Shown: in pieces, positions 20,372 to 28,232 of the stretch
How positions within the stretch are numbered: the stretch's first letter is position 1
How the letters are laid out: each line of letters begins with the position of its first letter
Assembly (NCBI GenBank): GCA_003427395.1
Contig: BFEA01000185.1
Span: forward strand, 1,930,282 to 1,958,631
DNA: 28,350 bases
Direction: 5' to 3'
Source of the DNA: Chara braunii
Taxonomy: Eukaryota > Streptophyta > Charophyceae > Charales > Characeae
Position numbers and translations under genes: made by a program
The notes under the pieces: generated by a model
What the model was told of the DNA's origin: nothing
The model's database searches: none
The model's input: only the letters and a program-made list of their open reading frames with translations

Positions 20372-20460
20372 ATGTTTTCAACTGTTTGTCAACATGCGGG
20401 CTATATGTTTTCAACTGTTGATCAACATATGTTCAACATGATTCCAACACGTCCATGTTG
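20372..20460. repeat. direct and inverted repeats around TTTTCAACTGTT
   Basis: ATGTTTTCAACTGTTTGTCAACATG at 20372 recurs 32 bp on as ATGTTTTCAACTGTTGATCAACATATG. TTGATCAA and a TTCCAACA...TGTTGGA hairpin follow. Located just 5' of the proposed PLE start on the minus strand, so it could be part of its 5' UTR or an unrelated foldback. Confidence 0.45.
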
Positions 20461-20655
20461 GAGAATTGTTTTGTTTTAACCTTCCCCCGGATCTGGGAGT
20501 TGACAAGTGCGTGCAAATGTTGTTGCAAATGGCGGCCGTTGGTGCCGGGGTGGCCCGCAGTAGTGAACATTGATGTTTATCGGGAAGACTTGATGTTGTG
20601 GATGCGCAGGGCGAAATAAAAAGAAATGGGGGGTTAACTTGAGAGACCCGAAGAG

Positions 20656-20684
20656 ANAAAAAAAAAAAAAAAAAAAAAAAAAAA
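20656..20684. repeat. poly(A) with a single N at its edge
   Basis: The N at 20656 followed by 28 A is most likely an unresolved base at a homopolymer. Confidence 0.9.
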
Positions 20685-20787
20685 GGTTGACACCTCATTC
20701 AGAGGAAAAAAATATATATATCCTTCCTTAATCTGATATATTTTGTCCAATTCCTTTTTTTTTTTTTTCCTGCGTGTCCGTTTTCTC

Positions 20788-21028
20788 TGTTTTAGTGTCA
20801 AGGCCTTTCTTTTTTTTTTCTTGTCACGACGGTGGACCCTTCGTAACTCATGTATTGTGCCCCCTTGCGGCGTGGTTCCTTTTTGTTGTCAAGGTCCCGT
20901 GCGACTACGGCGCGTCTCCAGTTTCGCGTTTTTTGTCGAGGTCCTGTGCGACTAAGGTGCGTTCCGCGCCCACAGGCTCCCCCCCCCCCCCCCCCCGCCC
21001 CTTCGTTTTTGGTCTCGTGTCATTACGG
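20788..21028 (+). repeat. degenerate minisatellite, unit about 50-60 bp
   Basis: Units begin with a T-run, then TGTCAAGGTCC.GTGCGACTACGG.GCGT. The best two start near 20878 and 20928; weaker ones start near 20790, 20812 and 21004. A C-run (20979-20996) interrupts it. Confidence 0.5.
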
Positions 21029-21164
21029 TGTCCGACAAAATACCCTTACAAGGGTATTTGGCCATGTTTTTGCATTTGACACGGTGGCGGCGTCGGCTAC
21101 CATGATGGAGCCGATTTGAGATGAGATGGGTGTGCACGCTATGGCGTGACACTTGAAACGATTT

Positions 21165-21289
21165 CCTCGGCCATTGAGGCCGAGGCGAATCGGTGAGAAA
21201 ATTTCGTTACGTATGCGCGCGCGTTGTTATGACGCGCGTTGTGATGATTAGGATCGGTAGTAAAACCCTCCGACCGAAAAGGTCGAGGG
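21165..21289. repeat. three consecutive short stem-loops
   Basis: CCTCGGCC/GGCCGAGG (21165-21185, 8 bp), GCGCGT/ACGCGC (21219-21237, 6 bp) and CCCTC-C-GACC/GGTC-GAGGG (21266-21289, 9 bp with one bulge and a GAAAA loop). Close spacing hints at a structured transcript from the LTR-like region. A further perfect hairpin, AAATACCCTT/AAGGGTATTT, lies at 21038-21059. Confidence 0.6.
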
Positions 21290-21462
21290 ATTGATTGGGT
21301 TAGTGCTATGTTAGGTACATCTATGACACACACTGAGACTTGAGCCGGTATCAGGCTACCTACCTGTCCCGGGCGTCTAAAAGGGTCAGTTTTTGCCTTC
21401 TCCTGCTCGGCCAAGAGTACCCAGGCACATCTACCTTTACTTGGTATGGCACTGACCTACCT

Positions 21463-21665
21463 GCCACTTGAGTGTTTTCCCCGCCACGACCTTCAGGGTC
21501 GCAGCCATAGCTAGGTACCGGCCTCTTTGCACGCCACTTGAGTGTTTTCCCCGCCACGACCTTCAGTGTCGCAGCCATAGCTAGGTACCGGCCTCTTTGC
21601 CCACCACTTGAGTGTTTTCCCAGCCACGACCTTCAGTGTGGCGACCATAGCTAGGTACCGGCCTT
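21463..21665 (+). repeat. minisatellite, three 70-bp units
   Basis: Copies start at 21463, 21533 and 21603, each with CCACTTGAGTGTTTTCC, CCACGACCTTCAG and CATAGCTAGGTACCGGCC. Copies 1 and 2 differ at a few bases, copy 3 a little more. Confidence 0.95.
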
Positions 21666-21814
21666 CGGGCCTTCCGATCAGCCTAGTGCCTTGAGGAACA
21701 CACACACACTCAAACCGGTGAGCACTCAGACAGACATGCAGGCTGGCAAGAACACACAAAAACTTGGAATAGGGTTTGGGCCACAAGGTGGACCAAGCCC
21801 CACCGTGTCTACTC

Positions 21815-21823
21815 TATATATAT
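21815..21823 (+). promoter_or_regulatory. TATA-like element in the LTR-like region
   Basis: TATATATAT in otherwise GC-balanced DNA, about 240 bp before the putative LTR end, where a U3/R TATA box would be expected. Confidence 0.4.
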
Positions 21824-21850
21824 CAGAGCAGCTCCTCTTCCAATCGAAGT

Positions 21851-21937
21851 AAGAGCTAGCTTAGTAGGTTCGGTGCGGATTGCAGATCGGAGGACCTAGG
21901 GATCGAATCTATCCGGCCTCCAGCTAGCTCTTTTTTT
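21851..21937 (+). ncRNA. pol III-like unit, tRNA-related?
   Basis: An A-box-like TAGCTTAGTAGG (21857-21868), a B-box-like GGATCGAATC (21900-21909) in a GGAT/ATCC mini-stem with a 7-nt loop, and a T7 terminator (21931-21937). The ends AAGAGCTAGCT and AGCTAGCTCTT (21851-21861, 21922-21932) pair perfectly over 11 bp. A D-stem and anticodon stem do not form, so it is not a functional tRNA. It may be a tRNA-derived remnant or a chance set of motifs. Confidence 0.3.
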
Positions 21938-22102
21938 ATAAGGAGCTCCACTGACTTTTGGTACCCCGCCTTCGGTAGGCCGGGACTTGAAGCCGTGACC
22001 TCCGCATCGGGGGGGAAGGGGGTTAGCTAGAGGTAAGATAAGCATGGGCCCCGGATCCGACAGTTGGCTCCACGGGAGGATTAGTAGTTAGATGCAATTT
22101 TC

Positions 22103-22103
<1 letters not shown>

Positions 22104-22151
<48 letters not shown>

Positions 22152-22152
22152 C

Positions 22153-22203
<51 letters not shown>

Positions 22204-22204
22204 T
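22104..22204. repeat. very long T-rich tract
   Basis: Two T-runs of over 40 nt broken by ATC and CTCT interruptions. On the minus strand, a long poly(A). Confidence 0.95.
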
Positions 22205-22235
22205 CGTTTTAGGAAACATCACGAGTTACTCAAAC

Positions 22236-22392
22236 GAATCTACCCTACTATTGAGGGTGGATTCGTTCGAGTCAGGGCTACTCGATTAGCCCGCCGTTGA
22301 AAGCTCGGGAATTTTACAGGGGTGTATTGACTCACGGCTACTCGATTAGCCCGCGGTTGAAAGCTTGGGAATCCTACAGGGGTGTATCGACT
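22236..22392 (+). repeat. hairpin followed by 60-bp direct repeat
   Basis: CGAATCTACCCT pairs with AGGGTGGATTCG (22236-22266, 11 of 12). Then GGCTACTCGATTAGCCCGC...GGGAAT..TACAGGGGTGTAT occurs at 22275 and again exactly 60 bp on. Confidence 0.8.
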
Positions 22393-22850
22393 CGCCTTCC
22401 CAGGGCCGATAGAGTTCGTACCGCGGAGCGGCGCGGAGCGGGGAGGAAGTGCGCAGGAGGAAAAGGAATGCGCGTGATGGAGATGGTGCGCAGGGAATAG
22501 CGGAGGTGGTGCGCGGAGAGGAAAATGGCCGCGCGCGCAAAGAAGTAGTATAAGAAGAATAAGAAGGATAGAAGAAAGAAGAAGAAGGAGAAGGGAGAAA
22601 GGGGGAGGGGAAAATACTTACCTGGCCAGGCGGTCGAAGAAGGGCGATGTGCCAGACGTGCAAGCGGGGAGCAGGAGAGATAGCGCAGGGAGCAGATGGG
22701 GTAGCACACGTAGACGAGGAAAGGAGGAGGACTCAGCCGCGCAGAAGGAAGGAGGTGCGCTGGAAGGAAGAAGAAGAAGAAGGAGAAGAAAAAGAAGAAA
22801 AAGAAGAAAAAAGAAAAGAAAAAAAAGACGAAGAGGGAGAGGAAAGGGAG
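22393..22850. other. purine-rich low-complexity DNA, no gene
   Basis: GGA/GAA-rich throughout, so the long plus-strand Arg/Lys/Glu frames are composition artefacts. On the minus strand CAG|GTAAGTA at about 22626 to 22612 is a good splice-donor match, but no exon can be recognised upstream of it. Confidence 0.5.
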
Positions 22851-22851
22851 C

Positions 22852-23030
22852 TCATCGTGACGGGATAAATTGTTGTAATTATCGATCTTGAACGAGGAAT
22901 GCCTATTCAGCGTGAGTCGTCAGCTCACGCTGATCACATTTTTGTCCTTTGTACACACCGATGTCGCTCCTACCGATTGAATGGGTCGGTGAAGTGTCTG
23001 AAACGTGGTGATCTCGGCGGTTTGCCACTG
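22852..23030 (+). pseudogene. 18S rRNA 3'-region fragment, copy 1 (diverged)
   Basis: Follows nuclear small-subunit rRNA from TCATCGTGACGGGATA through ATCTTGAACGAGGAATGCC, the AGCGTGAG...CTCACGCTGA helix, TTTGTACACACCG, GTCGCTCCTACCGATTGAATGG and GGTGAAGTGTCTG. It departs from the conserved sequence at many sites, for example CACCGATGTCGC in place of CACCGCCCGTCGC in the decoding region, so it cannot be a working rRNA. The last part of 18S (final helix, anti-Shine-Dalgarno equivalent) is absent. It shares unusual bases with the copy at 24053 (CACCGAT; GATCT.GGCGGT.TGCC..TGGGG), so the two descend from one altered ancestor. Confidence 0.85.
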
Positions 23031-23164
23031 GGGAATGCGACGCATCCACGACTGATGAAGACGACGACAACAGCGGAGCGGGAGAATGAGAAAGGTGAGT
23101 CCACGATCACACGGTTACTCGTGGTACTTCCATCAATAGAAAATATATATATACATATATGAAG

Positions 23165-23560
23165 AAATAAATAAATAAATAAAATGAATCTACCACTAAA
23201 ATGTGGAAAGATTCACTACTACACATGTGTGTGTGTGGGTGTGTGGGTGTGTGTGTGTGTGTGTGGGTGTGTGACCAATCGCACGGCTCGCCTCAGGCTA
23301 CTCCACCGGGAGGAGGAGAAAATCAAATGAATCTCCCACTACAACATGGCAATATACACTGCTACGTGCACTTTAGCCTGTTTGTCGCGCCTTCGATCCC
23401 GGCTCGCCACGGGATCACCGTTCGTGAGTATTCGTGAGTGCGCGCGCTCGCTTGTGTGTGTGGGTGTGGGTGTGATCGCACAACGGCCGCGCGATACTTC
23501 GATTGGTAGGATGACCAAAATCGAACGAATCTCCTAGAAGAACATGGAAAAATACACTAC
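23165..23560 (+). repeat. degenerate repeat GAATCT..CACTA with (TG)n
   Basis: Three copies of AAAT.GAA.GAATCTCC.ACTA.AACATGGAAA.ATACACTACTACG (starting near 23183, 23325 and 23522), each followed or preceded by a (TG)n run (23226-23273, 23453-23473, 23573-23598). A shortened fourth lies near 23915. They form a decayed higher-order repeat of about 140-200 bp. Confidence 0.55.
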
Positions 23561-23620
23561 CACGTTTTCTTTTTGTGTGTGTGTGCGTGCGGGCGTGTGA
23601 CCTAACTCTGTTATTTCGTG

Positions 23621-23790
23621 TATGTGTGCGTGTGTGTGTGTGCGTGTGTGTGTGAGAGTGAAAGGGAGATCGAAGGGAGAGAGAGAGATCGACGAGAAAC
23701 TGAGAGGGAGATCGAAGGGAGAGAGAGAGGGGGGGAGGTCGAAGGGAGAGAGAGAGATCAAGGAGAGAGAGAGAGAGAGAGAGGTACTTC
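23621..23790. repeat. (TG)n and (GA)n compound microsatellite
   Basis: TG units at 23621-23655 pass into GAGA and GGGAGA units to about 23782. Open frames on both strands here are artefacts of the repeat. Confidence 0.9.
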
Positions 23791-23933
23791 AATCGGTTCG
23801 TCGAGCAACTTACCGGGCAGCATGTAAGTCCCTGAGGGCCGAGGCCGAGGTATGCCTCGCGCAACTTCCATCGAGGAGGATGAGCAAGATCGCTCGAACC
23901 TTCCGCCAAAACGCCGAGACATCTACTACTACA

Positions 23934-24014
23934 TGTATGTGTGTGTGTGTGTATGTGTGTGTGTGTGTGTGAGTGTGTGTGTGTGTGTATGTGACTGGGA
24001 GTGTGTGTGTGTGC
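23934..24014. repeat. (TG)n microsatellite
   Basis: TG units with few interruptions, ending about 40 bp before the second rRNA fragment. Confidence 0.9.
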
Positions 24015-24052
24015 CAATGTAGGTGAGAGAGGGAGAGAGATAGAGAACTCTT

Positions 24053-24320
24053 ACCTGGCTGCATGCGCGCTACACAGATGAATCCAACGAGTCGATTGCC
24101 TGGTCGAAAGGCCAGGTGACCTTCCTAAGGTTCATCGTATCGGGGATAGATTGTTGCAATTATCGATCTTGAACGAGGAATGCCCTGTAAGCGCGAGTCA
24201 TCAGCTCGCGCTGATTCCGTCCCTGCCCTTTGTACGCACCGATCGTCGCTCCTACCGATTGAATGGTCCAGTTAAGTGTCTGGGTTGCGGTGATCTTGGC
24301 GGTCTGCCGATGGGGGTGCA
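24053..24320 (+). pseudogene. 18S rRNA 3'-region fragment, copy 2 (longer)
   Basis: Begins at CTGGCTGCATGCGCGCTACAC (rRNA GCCGCACGCGCGCTACAC) and continues through CCAACGAGTC, GGGGATAGATTGTTGCAATTATCGATCTTGAACGAGGAATGCC, GTAAGCGCGAGTCATCAGCTCGCGCTGATT, CGTCCCTGCCCTTTGTACGCACC, GTCGCTCCTACCGATTGAATGGTCC. It covers roughly 270 nt of the 3' quarter of 18S and is closer to the conserved sequence than copy 1, but has CACCGATCGTCGC instead of CACCGCCCGTCGC and small indels (GCCCTGTAAGC), and lacks the 3' terminus. Plus strand. Not a functional rRNA. Confidence 0.9.
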
Positions 24321-24385
24321 AGTGGCATCTGTGTGTGCGGGATCGATGGTTGTGAGTGAGTGATACGGGAGACCTACCTCCTGCT

Positions 24386-24553
24386 TGAGGCGAACGACAT
24401 TGGCCGAGATCTGCATGTACTTCGGGGAGTTGTTGACGTCATCATCGGCGTTGTAGTCTAGGCTAGATAGGATATGCCATCTGTAGTCTGGGCGCCGAGC
24501 GCCAGATAGGATATCAACATTGGTTCTTCGTTGATGATGATGATGAAACTATT
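24386..24553 (-). CDS. possible decayed exon, unrecognised protein
   Basis: On the minus strand a frame is open between a TAG near 24556 and a donor-like GAG|GTAGGT at about 24386. It reads RRTNVDILSGARRPDYRWH, then LSSLDYNADDDVNNSPKYM, then QISANVVRLKQE. The text looks like ordinary globular or helical protein, not repeat. ATCCTATCT occurs twice in it (24 codons in and earlier), a small duplication. A related but more decayed stretch is readable at about 24925-24995 (PKYLRML, then CAG|GTATGC). Family unknown. It abuts the rRNA fragment on its 3' side, which argues against a live gene. Confidence 0.3.
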
Positions 24554-24680
24554 CCAACATTGTCAATTATGAGTTTTTAGTGTGCTCACGATTCTACTTT
24601 TTGTTCGGGGTCACGAGGATCTGGTCTCAGGTGTATGTAACTGCTTGGTTTCTGAAGTTTGCTATCGCTCATTTTTTTGC

Positions 24681-24699
24681 ATTATGATTATGATTATGA

Positions 24700-24745
<46 letters not shown>
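24681..24745. repeat. (ATT)n microsatellite
   Basis: ATTATG units followed by ATT units. Confidence 0.95.
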
Positions 24746-25238
24746 TTCATCCTAGCAGGATGGCGACTATGTGCATTTGAAGGAAAAGAGTCGGAATGGA
24801 ACACCGTGTGGGGGAGGAAGAGTACTCACGGGAAAAAGGAAGGGTGTGAAAGAAAACCGAGGAAGTGTGAGGTAGGAGAAAGAGAGAAGAATGATGATAA
24901 TGATCATGATGTAAAGACGCATACCTGGTATTGGCGATGGTCTGCACGGGGCAACATCCTCAAGTACTTCGGATAGGCCGCTGACGTCAACGGGATGCAT
25001 CGTCAATTAGTGGGCTAGTAGTAGTTGTGTAGGGAGTTGGCTGGCGTAGAGCACCAAGTCGGGAGAAGGGCCTGGGTACACATATTGGTGATGGCGAGAG
25101 CAAACTCTCATTAACATTTGGTTTTCAGTATTACGATTCTCCATTGGTATTATATTGGTGCAATGCTGTTTTCTAAACCCTGTGATACGATCTGGCTTTC
25201 GACGCGATCGTGCAAAATGAGTATTGTCATTTCGATAG

Positions 25239-25246
25239 TATTATTA

Positions 25247-25282
<36 letters not shown>

Positions 25283-25323
25283 GTTGTTGTTTTATTATAA
25301 TAATAATAATAATAATAATAATA

Positions 25324-25382
<59 letters not shown>

Positions 25383-25386
25383 TACT
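25239..25386. repeat. palindromic (ATT)n-(AAT)n-(ATT)n array
   Basis: ATT units, a GTT interruption, then AAT units (25297-25323) and again ATT units to 25386. The complementary halves can form a long cruciform or hairpin. Confidence 0.9.
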
Positions 25387-25716
25387 GACAGTTGCCCGTA
25401 TCTGAATGGGGCTGTAACAAAAGGAAGTGGGGGGGGGGGAACTGCATGACTGTTTCGTCGGACTTCCACCGACCCATGAAGGAGGTTGAACCACGACAGT
25501 GTGCCCGGGATGCATTTGACTGATGAATAAGAACTCACTACGTCGCCCGGAGATAGTGATACCCCTGAGAAAAGTGGTTTGCCTTACTCACACCAACCCT
25601 GCAGTCCTAGCAGACTGTCGATTCAAACCCCTGACCAAAACGACAGTAAGTCTGAGAAACTAACCTGTCAGCAGCCATAAAACCCACTCTACGTGCCCAT
25701 TCAACTGTGTGTGCGG

Positions 25717-25720
<4 letters not shown>
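25387..25720. other. no gene seen
   Basis: Unique-looking DNA between two triplet arrays; a G-run at 25430-25438. CTGATGA at about 25521 was checked as a hammerhead core, but no GAAA partner follows at the right distance. Confidence 0.5.

Positions 25721-25753
<33 letters not shown>
25721..25753. repeat. (GA)n microsatellite
   Basis: GA dinucleotide run. Confidence 0.95.
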
Positions 25754-25756
<3 letters not shown>

Positions 25757-25815
25757 GTTAATCGGGCATACTGGAGCAACGGACTTCTGTGTAGCGCATT
25801 CATTAATATTCCTTG

Positions 25816-25816
<1 letters not shown>

Positions 25817-25851
<35 letters not shown>

Positions 25852-25853
25852 TA

Positions 25854-25920
<67 letters not shown>
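25817..25920. repeat. (ATT)n microsatellite
   Basis: About 34 triplets with ACT and TTT interruptions. Confidence 0.95.
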
Positions 25921-26077
25921 GCGATGTGGTTACTATGTCCATGTCATTTTTTCTCACCTAATTGCTAAATCACGTATATGCATGTGAAACCCTGTTCCTA
26001 GCTAGAGCCGTGATCACCTTCGTGCACGCTGGCCTAGAGCAAGTGTGAGTGTAGATTGATTGATGTATGGATGTAGG

Positions 26078-27075
26078 ACGGGTGACAGGATAAGGCTCCA
26101 GGGTGAGGAACATCCTATTACTCGTCTCTACGTGTGTACATATCTTAGATAGTTAGGTTGGCAGACTGAAGATGGGGTACTCTTGTGCGGGTCATCCGAT
26201 GGTCTGTCTAACTCTGAACCAGTTAGACTAAAACAAGTGGTAGGATACTCATGTCTGAGTTATCCTACTGCTTGAGTAAGTATGAGGTGAAGGCTTCTGT
26301 CGGAGTCTTCTTACTTCATACTTACTTTTGATCGGACTATACTTTAGTCCACGGATAAAATTGAAGTTCACATCGTTGAACTCCGTGTAGAGCGACCGTG
26401 AAGGAGATATTGAGACACTGTGACCTGTGTGTGATTGCAGGTCATCTTAATCAAGGAGACTCGTTATGAGTCTATACAAGACTACATGTTGTTGCCTTAT
26501 GGTAACAGGTTGGTTATCCAACTCAACCCTCACTCACCTTCTACACCCATACTTTGCATCAACCTTTGCACTAAATGACATTTCTGTTTCGGGTCATTTG
26601 TCTAAAGGGTCTGTGTTTGGTCAAAAGAGGTCCTTGAATGACTAANACTTTGCATCAACCTTTGCACTAAATGACATTTCTGTTTCGGGTCATTTGTCTA
26701 AAGGGTCTGTGTTTGGTCAAAAGAGGTCCTTGAATGACTAAGTTGAAAGAAGAATGTCTGGTTAAAGGATTTGAAGCGTAAGCGTGATGTGTGTGAAAGT
26801 GAATGAATGGTTGACTCTGTTAGGACTGTGTAATGTGATTGACTCTTGTCTGCAGGTCAGTAATACGACCAGCCACATGCTATTCACGGCAACACACTGA
26901 GAAACTTATGCTATCCTGGACCTTGATCCAGACGTCTTGTCAGTACGCGATTGGTTTGAGTACCCAACCTTATGCCTTTCCCTGATGTTAGGAAGATAAA
27001 CGATATTGTTAAGGCTATGAGCCTTATTCAGTTCCTGATCATTTCATTTGTTCATGCTTGAAAGGTCAAAGACCT
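26078..27075. other. chain of short stem-loops
   Basis: Consecutive inverted repeats: 26078-26125 (14 bp with two G-U pairs and one mismatch), 26206-26228 (8 bp), 26235-26273 (about 15 bp, bulged), 26275-26326 (about 15 bp, bulged), 26334-26350 (6), 26365-26382 (6), 26421-26444 (7), 26457-26473 (6), 26491-26506 (6), 26573-26599 (7), 26916-26931 (5), 27011-27025 (6) and 27063-27075 (5). Most loops are 3-13 nt. No open frame of note in either strand. Function unknown. Confidence 0.6.
26551..26741 (+). repeat. 95-bp duplication joined by an N
   Basis: 26551-26645 and 26647-26741 appear identical, separated by a single N at 26646. A perfect repeat with an ambiguous base at the joint is the signature of two contig ends that overlap but were abutted. 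More likely an assembly artefact than biology. Confidence 0.9.
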
Positions 27076-27326
27076 ATATTTTCCCTTGATGAATTCAGAC
27101 TGTTCATGTGAATGTGTTATGTGTATGTGACATCTCCTCGCCTAATTACTCAGCCATATCTCACGTCGCATGTATGTATGCTATGGTTAAAGGGTTTTCA
27201 TAGAAAAATATGTCGAGTGGACTTAATCACTAGGCAGAATGGGTACATCTTTTATATGCAACCCCTGATTATTCAAGTAATGAGGGGGATCCTGTTTTGA
27301 AAATGGGATAAGCTATGAGTCACACC

Positions 27327-27334
27327 TATAAAAA
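27327..27334 (+). promoter_or_regulatory. TATA-box candidate
   Basis: TATAAAAA preceded by CACACC, at the point where sequence changes from A+T-rich, CpG-poor to CpG-rich. If used, transcription would start near 27360 and read toward the C48-like frame. No transcript evidence is available from sequence. Confidence 0.35.
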
Positions 27335-27608
27335 CTATTTTCTAGGCAAAGCGTAGTATGCGCGAAACGTTCGTCAGTCGAGTCGACCTAATTTGTTAGT
27401 CGGTCCAGGAGATCAGCGCCCCGATGCCCGACGTGTATATGGGTCAGTCTTAGGCGTTCAACCGCGCGTATGCCTATGCTACGGCGATCGAGAAAACGCC
27501 CTCGGCTGTCCTACCTCTGCGATTGCATGTAAAAGCCTTCGCACGTGGGTCAGTAGCTCAGCAGGGATACGCCCACCTAAGGGATGGTGACAGCTCCCGC
27601 AGGTGGAG

Positions 27609-27668
27609 GTATGTTATACCTCGCGGGATCCCTAACCTGTCGTAGGGAGTCGCGAGAGGTATAGCATG
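27609..27668. repeat. long imperfect hairpin
   Basis: Arms 27609-27634 and 27643-27668 (GTATGTTATACCTCGCG..ATCCCTA against TAGGGA..CGCGAGAGGTATAGCATGC) pair over about 22 bp with an 8-nt loop ACCTGTCG. It sits in the CpG-rich block between the TATA candidate and the terminal frame. Could be an RNA structure or a small foldback. Confidence 0.7.
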
Positions 27669-27806
27669 CGCGCACGGTCGGAGTTGGTCTTTACGCGGAA
27701 ACCCTTATAAAACTCCTGCGTGATACGACCGTGAGGTTCAACACCAAAACCTACTTTACGTCTTGGTGTGGTACCGTCGCGCGCGACACCGTTTCTCATT
27801 AGATGA

Positions 27807-28232
27807 TTTTTTAAGACCAATACGTCGGACTGTGGTGTTTACGTTTGTTGCGTGCCAGCTGAATTGATGCGAAAGCTAGCAAACGTGACTAAGAGAACGA
27901 ACATAACCGCAAAATATATAACAGAAGTTGTTAGCGAGATGGAGGTCAACGAACGAACGGTCGAGAAATTTCGTCAGTCAATAGTACAGCGCTTTGCGCA
28001 GTGTGCTGCAATGGCAAAAGGATATAACACCGCAGCAGCGTGTGACATAGAAAATGTCTTCAGAGATCTCATAGACGGAACACGGAATGAAGTTCGTAAT
28101 TACAAAGGCATGATAGAAACCCAGCATCGAAACATGAAGTTGACAACCGCGTGCAATTATACAAAACTCACATGTCGTAGAGAAGCCAATCGGCACGAAG
28201 TAGCCAACTTGTGCATGTTACTTGATGGATGA
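27807..28232 (+). CDS. C48/Ulp1-like cysteine peptidase C-terminal fragment (tentative)
   Basis: The frame opens after an in-frame TGA at 27804-27806 and ends at TGA 28230-28232, 141 codons. Residues 4-15 read TNTSDCGVYVCC; N-x-x-DCGV[FY]V[CL] holds the catalytic Cys of Ulp1/SENP and related C48 peptidases, which cut SUMO-like proteins or viral and transposon polyproteins. The rest is helical and polar (VEKFRQSIVQRFAQ...NVFRDLIDGTRNEVRNYKGM), as in the C-terminal helices of that fold. The His and Asp of the triad would lie upstream and are not recognised; a T6 run at about 27807 may hide a frameshift, or an intron may end there. The nearest ATG is 27867, after the motif. CpG-rich, unlike its flanks. 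It may belong to a host gene, a DNA transposon or an integrated virus-like element. Confidence 0.4.
   Translation, partial: FFKTNTSDCGVYVCCVPAELMRKLANVTKRTNITAKYITEVVSEMEVNERTVEKFRQSIVQRFAQCAAMAKGYNTAAACDIENVFRDLIDGTRNEVRNYKGMIETQHRNMKLTTACNYTKLTCRREANRHEVANLCMLLDG

Larger units (their letters stand above)
21029..22062 (+). mobile_element. probable solo or orphan LTR
   Basis: It ends in CA (GGATCCGACA, 22053-22062), followed after two bases by TGGCTCCACGGGAGG, which looks like a primer-binding site (TGG start). Inside is a TATA run at 21815-21823 followed by a transcribed-looking leader. A 5' end at TGTCCGACA (21029) would give about 1034 bp; another start at TGACAC (21147) is possible. No gag or pol follows; instead a very long T tract begins at 22104. 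It contains at least three small perfect hairpins and a three-copy minisatellite. Mixed evidence, no second LTR to compare. Confidence 0.4.

Noticed and set aside
21463-21665. CRISPR array from three 70-bp repeats
   Set aside because: The copies are directly adjacent with no spacers, and the DNA is eukaryotic.
21851-21937. A functional tRNA gene
   Set aside because: The A- and B-box-like motifs fit, but D and anticodon stems do not form and there is no normal acceptor stem; kept only as a low-confidence pol III-like unit.
22647-22891. Arg/Lys/Glu-rich frames as a nuclear basic protein
   Set aside because: Purine-only low-complexity DNA gives such text in any frame, and the frames run into the rRNA fragment.
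23415-24064. Thr/His- and Ser/Leu-rich frames on the minus strand
   Set aside because: They are translations of (TG)n and (GA)n runs.
25520-25540. Hammerhead ribozyme core CTGATGA
   Set aside because: Penelope-like elements can carry hammerheads, but no GAAA segment or closing stems follow at the needed distance, and the site is far from the element.
27393-27590. 65-codon frame upstream of the C48-like fragment as an exon
   Set aside because: No motif and no clear splice sites joining it to the downstream frame; another frame on the same strand looks equally plausible.
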